From contig JACPUU010000012.1 of the NCBI GenBank assembly GCA_016192075.1, forward strand, positions 434,001-498,000: a DNA stretch of 64,000 nucleotides, written 5' to 3'. A program made the position numbers and the translations under genes. Positions 52,881 through 61,422 of the stretch are shown in pieces (positions within the stretch are counted from its first letter, which is position 1; every line of letters starts with the position of its first letter). Source of the stretch: Bacteroidota bacterium. Its GTDB lineage: Bacteria > Bacteroidota > Bacteroidia > Flavobacteriales_D > Crocinitomicaceae. The notes beneath the pieces were generated by a model. That model was not told the origin of the DNA, searched no databases, and saw only the letters and a list, made by a program, of their open reading frames with translations.

Positions 52881-53318
52881 ATGAAAACACTTGTTATTTA
52901 CGACTCCAATTACGGCAACACCCGGCTTATAGCAAGGGCTATAGCTGTTTCTATGGGAAATGATACGGTATTACGTTCAACTGAAAACCTGATTGAATCA
53001 GATTTGAAAGAGGCGGATTTACTCATTGCCGGCAGCCCGATTATTGGTTGGCGGCCAACCCAGAAACTGGCATCGTTGCTGGATGATTTGCCTGCCAATG
53101 CCCTGGCCGGAAAAAAGGTGGCTGCTTTTGACACCCGGGTACGTCTGTTTATTCACGGCAATGCCGCCAAACGTATTGCCAAAACGCTTGAGTCCAAAGG
53201 TGGTGATTTGGTATTGCCGCCTATGGGTTTTGATGTGAAAGGCAAAGAAGGGCCCTTGTTTGAAGGAGAAATTGAACGGGCAGGTGAGTGGGCCCGGGAA
53301 CTTAAGAAAGCCGTTTAG
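52881..53318 (+). CDS. Flavodoxin family protein
   Basis: 145 residues, the size of a short flavodoxin. The FMN phosphate loop is YDSNYGNTRLIA (residues 8-19; S/T-x-G-N-T pattern), followed by LLIAGSPIIGWRPTQKLASLLD (about 50-72) and KVAAFDTRV. The fold is complete. Flavodoxins pass single electrons at low potential; without neighbouring partner genes the donor or acceptor is unknown. Cytosolic, monocistronic. Confidence 0.85.
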   Translation: MKTLVIYDSNYGNTRLIARAIAVSMGNDTVLRSTENLIESDLKEADLLIAGSPIIGWRPTQKLASLLDDLPANALAGKKVAAFDTRVRLFIHGNAAKRIAKTLESKGGDLVLPPMGFDVKGKEGPLFEGEIERAGEWARELKKAV

Positions 53319-53530
53319 GTTCGTGTGCAGCGAACAAGATTATCTGTTCATTTCTCCTATTTTATAGTGAGTTCGATCTGATTTTCTTTGTGTTTCAAAA
53401 AAAGGTTGATTCACATGGAGAAGGTACATAGAGGCGCCCGTTTTTGTTCTGATAATCTATGTGAAGCCTCTGTTTTCTACTGTGTCTATGCGGTAAAAAG
53501 AGTTTTTTTTGTCACTGTTTATGATTTCTG

Positions 53531-54832
53531 TTAACCAGCATCTGCGCTATTCCGCGCAATCTCACCCGTCACAAAATACATTTTCAGCAGTCCTTTATTT
53601 TTGGCTTCAATTTCACCGCGGTGTGTAAAGTCAAATTCATGCCGGGCCAATTCGTAAACGGACTCAGAAACGTTGATGGCATCTGACTCGCCTGATTGTT
53701 CCATCCGCGCGGCAATATTAACGGTATCACCCCATACATCATACGCAAATTTGCGTGAACCCACAACTCCCGCAACCAACGGTCCGCTGTGAATTCCAAT
53801 ACGAATTTGCAGGTAGGGTAAATGCTGTTTTTGTTTTTCAGCCGCTGTGGCATTCACAAATTCACGAAACTCAAATGCAGCCCTGATCATGGTGGCAGCG
53901 TGATTTTCAGCCGGGTTCGGAATTCCGCAAACGCACATGTATGCATCACCGATTGTTTTTATTTTTTCAATGTGATACTTTGCTACAATTTTATCAAAGG
54001 CTCTGAAATAATGATCTACCATGTGAACCAACTCTTCAGGTGAATGTTTTTCAGAATATTTGGTGAAGCCCTTAAAATCAGTAAACATGACTGTAGCATT
54101 CTCATGCCTGTGGGGAGTGGTTCGTCCAAACTCTTTTAACTCGTCAGCAACCGTTTCAGGTAAAATATTCAGCAGCAGTTCATCTGATTTTTGTTTGGCA
54201 CTGATAATCTCATAGTTTTTTTGCCTCAGCAAACGAACACCTTTCCGTTTCTGGAAATAGCCGCGCGCAATAAAGGCCGCTGCCAGCAAAACCAATCCTA
54301 GCGCAAACAGCAAAATATTCCGCCTGTTTTGAGATGATTTAATTTCAAGTTCTTTCTGGTTATTGGCAATCTCCAGGTCTTTGATGTTTAACTGGGCCTG
54401 CAATTGTTCGGTTGTGAGTGAATCAATGGCATTTTCTTTTTGTTTGATGTCTTCATTTTTCTGCTCAATTTCGCTGGCACTGGCTTCTACTTTGGTTTGC
54501 AGGCCAGACACCGAATCTTCCAGCATTTGCGCTTTCTGCGAGCTTTGCTTTTTATACAGCAATGAAAATTTTTCGTAATGCGCCAAGGCTTCCTTGTAGT
54601 TGACTACGTTGTCTTTCAGTTCTGCCAGTTCAAGATGCGCATTCATCTGAACCTGGATATTTTTTTCAGCCTCAGCCGCGTCCAGTGCTTCTTCAAGTTT
54701 TTTGATGGCTTTGGGGTCTTTCCCGGCTTCACGCAGGGCCATGCCTTCTTTGTAAAGCTGTAAGCTGTTCTGCGAATAAACCAACGAAGCAGGAACGAGC
54801 AAAAGAAAAACAAAAAAACGGCTAAAAGTCAT
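53531..54832 (-). CDS. Membrane-anchored class III adenylate cyclase with TPR/coiled-coil sensor
   Basis: 433 residues from the ATG at 54832. Signal peptide (about 1-20), TPR-like helices (about 25-85), a long coiled coil (about 90-165, rich in E-Q-K), a transmembrane helix (about 175-192, NILLFALGLVLLAAAFIA), then a class III cyclase domain from about 245. The metal Asp residues are in FTDFKGFT and GDAYM, the adenine-selecting pair is Lys in EKIKTIGD and Asp in YDVWGDTVN, and the transition-state Asn and Arg are in VNIAARME. All catalytic residues are present, so ATP to cAMP is predicted. The sensor faces the periplasm. No cAMP-receptor gene is nearby. Confidence 0.9.
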   Translation of the reverse strand: MTFSRFFVFLLLVPASLVYSQNSLQLYKEGMALREAGKDPKAIKKLEEALDAAEAEKNIQVQMNAHLELAELKDNVVNYKEALAHYEKFSLLYKKQSSQKAQMLEDSVSGLQTKVEASASEIEQKNEDIKQKENAIDSLTTEQLQAQLNIKDLEIANNQKELEIKSSQNRRNILLFALGLVLLAAAFIARGYFQKRKGVRLLRQKNYEIISAKQKSDELLLNILPETVADELKEFGRTTPHRHENATVMFTDFKGFTKYSEKHSPEELVHMVDHYFRAFDKIVAKYHIEKIKTIGDAYMCVCGIPNPAENHAATMIRAAFEFREFVNATAAEKQKQHLPYLQIRIGIHSGPLVAGVVGSRKFAYDVWGDTVNIAARMEQSGESDAINVSESVYELARHEFDFTHRGEIEAKNKGLLKMYFVTGEIARNSADAG

Positions 54833-55076
54833 ATCCGGTTTGAGTAAGGAGTGGCCTGAATATAACACTAAAAATCGGGAAGCCGGCGCATTGTTTTGGT
54901 TGATTTTTTAAAGGGCTGGGGGTGAAGGTTTTTTGAGTGTGAGGGTTAGAGTGGGGAGGGGGAAGGGCGGTGATTTTGTTCAGCAACAGTTTCAGAAAGA
55001 GCAAGAGTTTTTTATTGCTATTGTCCTTTGGTACGGTGGAAATTTAAATAACCAGGTGTTTTCAATTAGGTTAGCT

Positions 55077-55261
55077 GCTGCGCAGGATATTCATCCTGCG
55101 CCTTAGTACAATGATGGCGATACGTATCGCCTAACGAAATCTTAATTATAAAACATTGATGTTTTTAAATTTGCTGATGATTACAGTTGATTGGGCAAAT
55201 GGAATAAATGAAGTGTTTTACGCCCTATGATGTTTGGTTGCGGATGAATATCCTGCGCAGC
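55077..55261. repeat. 185-bp MITE-like element with 20-bp perfect inverted ends
   Basis: The left end GCTGCGCAGGATATTCATCC (55077-55096) recurs as an exact reverse complement at 55242-55261. Inside the left arm are a 9-bp hairpin (GCGCAGGAT/ATCCTGCGC, 55080-55101) and a perfect 16-bp palindrome GGCGATACGTATCGCC (55116-55131). No coding capacity. Related copies: 15847-15906 and, decayed, 57279-57340. Confidence 0.8.
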
Positions 55262-55299
55262 GGAGGCAAAGAAAGCTTATTCAAGTCTATTGAAATAAC

Positions 55300-55307
55300 T
55301 ATCTTTG
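55300..55307 (+). promoter_or_regulatory. -7 element of the ATPase/TOPRIM pair (TATCTTTG)
   Basis: Full TAnnTTTG match 18 nt before the ATPase ATG at 55326; no TTTG at -33. Confidence 0.55.
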
Positions 55308-55325
55308 GTGTTACTTGACATTACA

Positions 55326-56549
55326 ATGATCGAAAAAGTTAGCATAAAAAATTATAAATCAGTACAAGATATAGAAATTGAACTGGGTAGATTCAACGTT
55401 TTTATTGGTGAAAACGGGTGTGGAAAAAGTAACATCCTTGAGGCCATTACATTAGGTGCGGCCTCTGCTTCTGACAAACTTGATAGTGAATTTTTGTTTA
55501 ATCGAGGAATTCGTGTAACTGAGCCTCGTTTTATGAGGTCTGCTTTTCAAAAAAAAAATGTTCTAAATCCAATCAAGCTATCATTTTCTATTGATGAACT
55601 TGATTACTCATGTGAGCTTACGAATGATAACAAGCCATATTCAAAGTGGATAAACAAAAGTAATTCTAATTCTGAGGTTATTGGGAAGGAAATCGTTGAC
55701 TTACTCTTCTCAAAGAAAAGGTCAAAATCAAAAGAAATTGATCCGGAATTATCTGAGCTAAGAAATTCATTTAATTCTCTGCTAAGTACCTTAGATAAAT
55801 TGAGTGGAACCAAAGAGGAAAAAGAAAATCTCCGAGGTAAATTTAAGTCTGGAATTAGTTCCAGTATTGAGAAACAAATACTCAATCCACTTTCAAACTT
55901 TGTAATTTATTCACCAGAGGAGAGTTCACTCAGATCATTTGAAAAGGATGGTCAAATTGAACCTCTTGGAAGAAGGGGGGAAGGTTTGTTTAAGCTGCTG
56001 AAAACCTTTGTTAAGGAGCGATCAAATAAAAAAATTAAGCTTCTAAAGGAACATCTTAGGCTGATTGATTGGTTTGTAGATTTTGAAATTTCTGACAATA
56101 AATTAACCGAGGAAAAAAATCTAAACTTGAAGGATAGATTTCTTGCCAAAGAACTTGATTTTATTGATCAAAGAAGTACTAATGAAGGCTTTTTATTCTT
56201 ACTTTTTTACATAGCCCTTCTTATTAGCGATGAAACTCCAGATTTTTTTGCCATCGACAATATAGAGAATGGCCTCAATCCGAAACTCTGTGAACGCCTT
56301 ACGAAACTATTGAATCAACTTTCTGAACAGAATGAAAAGCAGGTTATTCTTGCTACACATAACCCTTCTGTCTTAAACGGAATAGATTTAAAAGATCCTG
56401 ATCAACGACTGTTCATGATCTTCCGAAACAAATTAGGACATACTAAATTCCGTAGAATAACTTTGGAAAATGAAATACAGGGTTCGGATATTCGTTTATC
56501 AGAGGCTTTTCTAAAAGGGTATATTGGAGGTTTATCAAAAGCCTTTTGA
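55326..56549 (+). CDS. ABC-type AAA ATPase (AAA_21-like), defence-module type
   Basis: 407 residues from the ATG at 55326 (MIEKVSIKNYKSVQDIEIE). Walker A is GENGCGKSN (28-36); the signature-like STNEGFLFLLFY precedes Walker B FFAIDNIENGLNP (Asp311), where the usual catalytic Glu after the Asp is Asn; the switch His is in LATHNPS (about 345). The 220-residue middle insert is helical and charged with no zinc hook. This is the RecF/OLD-like family often paired with a nuclease. DNA is visibly AT-rich with AGA/CGA and AAT/AAA codons unlike neighbours, suggesting transfer. The TOPRIM-like gene follows after 3 nt. Defence function is inference. Confidence 0.8.
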   Translation: MIEKVSIKNYKSVQDIEIELGRFNVFIGENGCGKSNILEAITLGAASASDKLDSEFLFNRGIRVTEPRFMRSAFQKKNVLNPIKLSFSIDELDYSCELTNDNKPYSKWINKSNSNSEVIGKEIVDLLFSKKRSKSKEIDPELSELRNSFNSLLSTLDKLSGTKEEKENLRGKFKSGISSSIEKQILNPLSNFVIYSPEESSLRSFEKDGQIEPLGRRGEGLFKLLKTFVKERSNKKIKLLKEHLRLIDWFVDFEISDNKLTEEKNLNLKDRFLAKELDFIDQRSTNEGFLFLLFYIALLISDETPDFFAIDNIENGLNPKLCERLTKLLNQLSEQNEKQVILATHNPSVLNGIDLKDPDQRLFMIFRNKLGHTKFRRITLENEIQGSDIRLSEAFLKGYIGGLSKAF

Positions 56550-56552
56550 GTT

Positions 56553-57209
56553 ATGCAAAAATCGTTTGGAATAATCGCAGAAGGACCAACCGACCAAGTC
56601 GTCATAGATCATATTTTGTCCGGATATTTCAATGATCCTGACTTTTCTTTGAATGAATTGCAACCAACTAGGGACGAGTCTTCTGGGATATCTGATATTG
56701 GCGGTTGGACGAAAGTTTTTGAATTTTGTCGATCGAATAACTTTATGGAGTCCTTTAATTTCAATCATTTTATAATTATTCAAATTGATTCAGATGTGTC
56801 TGAAGAAGTTGGTTTTGGTGTCCCCAAGAAGCAGTCTGGGAAAGATTTATCTGTTCCTGACTTGATTGAAAATGTGATCAAAAAGCTCGTTGAGGCAATA
56901 GGACCAAATATTTATAACGATTTTAAACATCGAATCATTTTTGCCATCGCCGTTCACGAATTAGAATGCTGGTTATTGCCACTATACTATTCGAATGATA
57001 AGAAAAGTAAAAAAACAGGATGCCTCGGCGCGCTGAATATTGAATTACAGAAGAAAAACAAATTCACAATCGACCCAAAGAAGAAAAACCAAAGGTTCTA
57101 TCAAATTATTTCAGAGCCGTTCCTTAAGCGTGCCGCGGTCCTAAAGTATTCGAAGGAAAATCCAAGCTTCGCTTATTTTATATCAAAACTTAACGAAATT
57201 TCCTTTTAA
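56553..57209 (+). CDS. TOPRIM-like putative nuclease (DUF4276-like)
   Basis: 218 residues. The TOPRIM pattern is present: Glu10 in AEGPTD after the first strand, and Asp79/Asp81 in IQIDSDVSEE after another; AVHELECWLLP (131-141) is a further conserved acidic element like that of DUF4276 proteins. These residues would bind metal for cleavage of nucleic acid. The C-terminus is Lys-rich (KKNKFTIDPKKKN), fit for RNA or DNA contact. It is the second gene of the ATPase pair. ATPase/TOPRIM couples include PARIS (AriA/AriB), OLD and Gabija relatives; which, if any, this belongs to cannot be told here. No similarity to restriction methylases. Confidence 0.7.
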   Translation: MQKSFGIIAEGPTDQVVIDHILSGYFNDPDFSLNELQPTRDESSGISDIGGWTKVFEFCRSNNFMESFNFNHFIIIQIDSDVSEEVGFGVPKKQSGKDLSVPDLIENVIKKLVEAIGPNIYNDFKHRIIFAIAVHELECWLLPLYYSNDKKSKKTGCLGALNIELQKKNKFTIDPKKKNQRFYQIISEPFLKRAAVLKYSKENPSFAYFISKLNEISF

Positions 57210-57278
57210 AGAAAATATTATAATTTTTATGTGATATTATCATAATTCTAGCACATAAAAAACGCCTCAAAATTATCT

Positions 57279-57340
57279 ACGCAGGATATTCCTCTCGCAC
57301 CTAAGCAACACGCCGCCGACATTCATCGCCTCTCGCAAAC
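57279..57340 (+). repeat. Degenerate copy of the two-hairpin repeat
   Basis: ACGCAGGATATTC and, further on, ATCGCCTCTCGCAAAC align with the element at 55080-55140 with scattered changes. It lies 70 bp after the TOPRIM-like gene, so the pair is flanked by related repeats on both sides. Confidence 0.5.
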
Positions 57341-57402
57341 CTCAAAACATAAATGTATATCACGTAGCAGCGGTGTCAGAAAGTATCCGGTATAAAGTCC
57401 AC

Positions 57403-58536
57403 TCAATTTTTAACCACGCGAATTACCTGGCGCGAATCATTAGAAATAACGGTGATAAAATAGATGCCCTTTTCACCGGTCAGTTCAACAATTGCAGTTG
57501 GTGCTGTGAATTGGCTGAATTCGTTAATCAGCTTACCGTCTGCGCTGTTAACAAGCAGTTTAGTGCTGGCATATTCTGTACCTAAAACGACCTGAACAGA
57601 ACCATTTGTGGGATTGGGGAAAAGGCTGATTGTTGCTTCATTCTCGGTCAGGCCGGCTGTAGAACAGGCATTGGCACAATCTGTACTAAAAACAAGCCCG
57701 GCATCTATGCTTGTCCAGTTAGTTTCAGACCAGGTGGGGTTATCAACTTCTATACAGGTCAAAGAGGCGTTGTTATTTGCCGCAAAAGTGGTCAATGCGT
57801 TATTGTTGCCGTTCTTAATATTCAGGCAGGTTAGTTCATTTGTAGCGCAGGTCAATTCTGTTAAGTCAGAATGTTGACTCAGTTGAAGGCTGGTGATTTG
57901 ATTTTGGTCACACTTCAGAATGGTAAGATTTGTATTTACTGAAACATCCAGTTGTGTCAGGTTGTTTCCCCTGCAGTCGAGTGTTGTTAAAGCCGTGTTT
58001 TGACTCACGTCCAGGCTGGTTAATCCACTGTAGTAACAAAAAAACGATGTCAATGCGGTGTTTTGTGACACATCAATCGTTCCCAAATTGCTGTTGTAGC
58101 CACAAAAAAGCCACGCCAGATCAGGATTTTGTGTAACATCCAACGTTGTTAAATTATTCCATAAAACCATCAATTTAGTCAGGCCCGGGCATTGCGTAAC
58201 ATCAACACTGGTTAGTTCATTGCTGTTCAGCGACACTTCAGTTAACGCGGTGTTTTGTGAAAGATCAGCCGTTACCAGGTTATTCATACTGGCTATAAAA
58301 ACCTCCAATGCTGTAAAATCTTCTATACCGGTTATATCAGCAATGCTGAGATTGGTAACATTCAGGTACGTAACCGTATCAATAGCCGCTGTTGGAACGC
58401 TGCCATCGGGTAGGCCGGTATCGTATCCCAGGCTAATTAATGCCTGTTCGAAATTGGCATCCGGAATCAGGGTAGTTTGTGCCTGGCTTTGGAACACAAA
58501 GGCTAATAAGCCAGCAATTAAGAGAGATGATTTCAT
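57403..58536 (-). CDS. T9SS type A protein with leucine-rich repeats
   Basis: 377 residues. Signal peptide (1-19), N-terminal cap (TLIPDANFEQALISLGYD), then about nine leucine-rich repeats of 21-23 residues with LTSLDVSQNTALTTLDCRGN-type consensus (about 60-260). The last 75 residues (ISLFPNPTNGSVQVVLG, then GEKGIYFITVIS) are a type A sorting domain. The LRR surface should bind protein or glycan on other cells or matrix. Secreted and surface-attached by T9SS. Single gene, converging on the ATPase/TOPRIM pair. Confidence 0.85.
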   Translation of the reverse strand: MKSSLLIAGLLAFVFQSQAQTTLIPDANFEQALISLGYDTGLPDGSVPTAAIDTVTYLNVTNLSIADITGIEDFTALEVFIASMNNLVTADLSQNTALTEVSLNSNELTSVDVTQCPGLTKLMVLWNNLTTLDVTQNPDLAWLFCGYNSNLGTIDVSQNTALTSFFCYYSGLTSLDVSQNTALTTLDCRGNNLTQLDVSVNTNLTILKCDQNQITSLQLSQHSDLTELTCATNELTCLNIKNGNNNALTTFAANNNASLTCIEVDNPTWSETNWTSIDAGLVFSTDCANACSTAGLTENEATISLFPNPTNGSVQVVLGTEYASTKLLVNSADGKLINEFSQFTAPTAIVELTGEKGIYFITVISNDSRQVIRVVKN

Positions 58537-58818
58537 ACGTTGGGTTTAATTTTTTTCAATACTACGGATTGGTGCGCAGGGTGGCTTTTGTTTTTTTGTA
58601 CAATAAATTCAAAATTATACGGGTCTGGATTGAATCTTCATCCTGATAATGAGGCACTGAAGTTTCTAAATGCTTTTAAGATGATATCCTGTGGAGCGGG
58701 TCAACATATTCGTTGAGAAACAATTCTGCTTTTCTCTATTGACCGTTATTCTGTAATAGATGGGCTTTTCCGGCTTTTGCTCATGTGGGAATTATGAAGA
58801 ATTTTATGGAGTAGGAGC

Positions 58819-59676
58819 TTAGTCATCCTCTCGTTTTATATAAGTTAACTTGACGTATTTGCAGTCTTCACCACATAAAGGAATTAAATCAATTTGGCCT
58901 AGGTTGAATATGCTATATTCCGAAATCAGGAACTGATATTGCTCGCTATTTATTAATAAGGTAATGGTATCATTGGTATTTGTGAATTTTTGCGCTCCAT
59001 CAACGCCGAAATCAAGCGATTGAAAAGGCTCGTATGCGGTGATTATTATATTTCCCCAGCCGGTTTCATTATCGAAAACATAAATTCCTTTACTAGTAGA
59101 ATCGTTCAAGTAGTGGAATTCTCTTTGCTCGTCACTTAAATCCCATACACCATCAAGGCAGGCGGTATTTAAAATCACATCTATGTTTTCTTTAACCGAT
59201 TCGTAGGGAATGTCCTTCCTTACATAATATTCCTTTGAGTAATTGAATCCACCGCCTCCATAATAATTCGTTAGGATTAAAGTGTCAGCAGACCAGCCAA
59301 TGAACTGAACGTGATAACTGTCCGGGCATTTCCAAATTGTCAGTAGGGTATCTTTTAAAACCAGTACGCGGAAATCATTATTATAAGTACATGGATAGTC
59401 CAATCTGAATACGGTGTCATTGTAAAACGCTATATCGTCGTATGGTTTGCGGAAATATGGAAACATTTCAGTAATGCCGATTTTGTCAGTTTCCTTGACC
59501 AGCATCCAGCCACCTTCGATTTTTGCAAAAGTGGAATCATCACGAAAATGAAGCCGAACAGAATCATTCATATCGCATACTGGCCAGTTCCAATCCCAGT
59601 CATCATTTTGACCAAATGACGTAGCACTTATGAAAAAAGTTATAAAGAATTTTATGGCGTGCGATAATTTAGTCAA
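58819..59676 (-). CDS. Hypothetical exported protein (TTG start)
   Basis: 285 residues from a TTG at 59676; no in-frame ATG precedes the signal peptide (KFFITFFISATSFGQ). The mature protein is acidic and strand-rich (WDWNWPVCDMND, then DDIAFYNDTVFRLDYPC, later WDLSDEQREFHYLNDS), with Cys near the start and at GEDCKYV near the end. Looks like a two-lobed beta-sandwich; no family recognised. It starts 7 nt after the HEPN-like gene stop, so they share a transcript. Confidence 0.6.
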   Translation of the reverse strand: MTKLSHAIKFFITFFISATSFGQNDDWDWNWPVCDMNDSVRLHFRDDSTFAKIEGGWMLVKETDKIGITEMFPYFRKPYDDIAFYNDTVFRLDYPCTYNNDFRVLVLKDTLLTIWKCPDSYHVQFIGWSADTLILTNYYGGGGFNYSKEYYVRKDIPYESVKENIDVILNTACLDGVWDLSDEQREFHYLNDSTSKGIYVFDNETGWGNIIITAYEPFQSLDFGVDGAQKFTNTNDTITLLINSEQYQFLISEYSIFNLGQIDLIPLCGEDCKYVKLTYIKREDD

Positions 59677-59683
59677 AGTTCAT

Positions 59684-60463
59684 TTATTTAAGTGATTCAA
59701 AAAATCTGATAACCTGAAGTGTTCCGGGTATAGTGTGCAATATAACATTTGAAATATCACCCTCTAGTTTATCAATTACGTCATTCATCTCAGCGATGAT
59801 TTTTGAAATCGCTAATTCCTTTTTGCTCTTAAGTGTTGATGTTCTTGGTTCAGTGAGAAAAGAGTTCCAGTTAATGATATAATCAACCGTTCCTATTATT
59901 AGAAAATCCTTGGAAGCCTTTGAAACTTTGTGAACAATAACATTTCGTTCATGCTTCAACTCGCTATAATCGTTAGTCAATTTTTTTATTGCTACGCCTA
60001 ACGGAGTTCCTTTAATATTTTCATTCTCAGCAATAAATTCAAGTTTACAGTTTCGATCAGGATAACCTAAGTTCAATGATTGATTTATATAGTGAGCCGT
60101 TAAATCCATAAGTGTAACACACCTTACCTGGAAATTTTCGAAGTGATATTTGTAATACTCTTTATCCTCAATTCCGTTACTCGTATATTCCTTTGGAACC
60201 TGCTCAATTTCCATATACTTCAAAATACTCTTAGTGTATTCAATCGAGTTCGTTAAAGTTTGAAAATGCGGGTATAGCCTTAGAACGAATTGATCCTTTT
60301 TTGTTACAGCAATTTCCCAGGAGATGGGTTTATTACCAATGTTCTTGGCATTGTCCTTTAGCGCCGGAAACACATGATCGTTTACGATTTTATCAAGGAA
60401 TTGGCTAAAACCTGATTCTGTAGAACTGGTTTTGGCTTTTTTAGTAGTTGTTGAAACACTCAT
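59684..60463 (-). CDS. HEPN-like helical protein with R-x4-H motif
   Basis: 259 residues from the ATG at 60463. All-helical, cytosolic. The stretch HERNVIVHKVSK holds Arg173 and His178 in an R-N-x-x-x-H (R-x4-H) arrangement, the RNase motif of HEPN domains, preceded by a long helix (LTNDYSELK). A similar pattern is used by Cthe_2314-type HEPN proteins. HEPN domains act as RNases in toxin-antitoxin and defence systems, but some are inert scaffolds. No antitoxin gene (MNT) is seen alongside; the next gene encodes an exported protein, an odd partner. TATATTTG -7 element at 60492-60485. Confidence 0.6.
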   Translation of the reverse strand: MSVSTTTKKAKTSSTESGFSQFLDKIVNDHVFPALKDNAKNIGNKPISWEIAVTKKDQFVLRLYPHFQTLTNSIEYTKSILKYMEIEQVPKEYTSNGIEDKEYYKYHFENFQVRCVTLMDLTAHYINQSLNLGYPDRNCKLEFIAENENIKGTPLGVAIKKLTNDYSELKHERNVIVHKVSKASKDFLIIGTVDYIINWNSFLTEPRTSTLKSKKELAISKIIAEMNDVIDKLEGDISNVILHTIPGTLQVIRFFESLK

Positions 60464-61015
60464 TTTCTGTTGAAATAACAAAATCAAATATACGAGATGT
60501 ATTTTCAAACAAATCGCTTCTGTGAAAAAGCCTTCCCTGAGCCGCTTTTCAGGTACTTTTCAAATTTGAAGGCTTTTCTGCGGTCGTTGAATGAGATAAA
60601 TGTAATTAACTCAAAAGGCAGCCTGGTTTTGGTGAATTTAACTTTTCCGTTTTGATGCGCATTGAGTCGTCTGGCAAGATTTGCACTACACAGGTGTAGA
60701 TTTTATGATCGGCACATTTCAATAAATAAACACACCAGAACAGTTGAGTCTGATTTTTCATAGCGAAAAAAAAATAAATGGTGACGTTTTGGTGATTATG
60801 CTCAGGGCTGAGCGGGATCGTTTGGAATTCTAATGCGAAAGTAAAAATAATTTTAAGTTTTGGCAGAGCCAGGGAATTTTGACACTGATTTTTTTAGTAT
60901 TGGTTGATTTTTCTGCGCTAAAAACAGATAGAATAACTCTTCTTCGCCGAAGCTACGAAGAGTGATAAAAACGCCCTCCTACGCACCGCTTAATCGCGGC
61001 GCTTCGGAGGGCGAA
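60464..61015. other. 552-bp gene-free stretch between HEPN-like gene and tmRNA
   Basis: Left edge carries the HEPN-gene promoter (60485-60492; TTTG-like CAAA at 60510-60513). The right end is the tmRNA terminator. The middle is AT-rich and shows no frame. Confidence 0.6.
60967..61013 (-). terminator. tmRNA terminator
   Basis: CGCCCTCC (60972-60979) and GGAGGGCG (61006-61013) form a perfect 8-bp stem that extends with further GC pairing; on the minus strand TTTTT follows (A run 60967-60971). It lies 3 nt past the tmRNA 3' end. Confidence 0.8.
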
Positions 61016-61416
61016 GGTGGAGCCGGAGGGGATCGAACCCTCGTCCTAACAACGAGTCTCTGAAGTTTCTACATGCTTATTTTGTGATTTAATTTCGGTT
61101 CTGCTTCGGACACAAACACCCTGTTCAAAACCTACTTCGCTTCAATTTCGCTTACATGTCACGACGTCACATAAACTAGCCCGAAAGTTTGATGTCCCGG
61201 TTCCTCACTCAACAGGCGGGAGTAGAGGGGAACAGCTTGTTTAGCCTACTATTGTTCAGCTAAATAAAGGTAATTAGTCTTAGACTGATTACGCAGCAAG
61301 CGCGTAAGAATTATTGTTGTCAATTATTCTTGTACACGTACTATTTACGAGGTATCGTGCGTTTCTCGACATGCTTCTGCAGCTACTGCTATTGCAGTCA
61401 AATCCAGGTCGGCCCC
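61016..61416 (-). ncRNA. ssrA: tmRNA
   Basis: About 401 nt. The 5' end GGGGCCGACCTGGATTTGAC (from 61416) and the 3' end, with the T-arm GGTTCGATCCC and CGGCTCCACC, pair as the tRNA-like acceptor stem (GGGGCCG with CGGCTCC). The last encoded bases are ACC then T, so CCA must be completed by enzyme. The tag reading frame (61321-61289) encodes DNNNSYALAA followed by TAA, ending in the ALAA degron typical of tmRNA; the resume codon is inferred. It rescues stalled ribosomes with SmpB. A T5 terminator follows. Confidence 0.95.
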
Positions 61417-61422
61417 AAAGAA

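Larger units (their letters stand above)
54833..55325. other. Gene-free region with G-rich tract and repeat element
   Basis: On the + strand 54943-54967 has four G runs (3, 4, 5 and 3) with loops of 7, 1 and 2 nt, fitting the G-quadruplex pattern, upstream of the cyclase gene. The right half is the 185-bp inverted-repeat element at 55077-55261, and the ATPase promoter follows. Confidence 0.6.
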
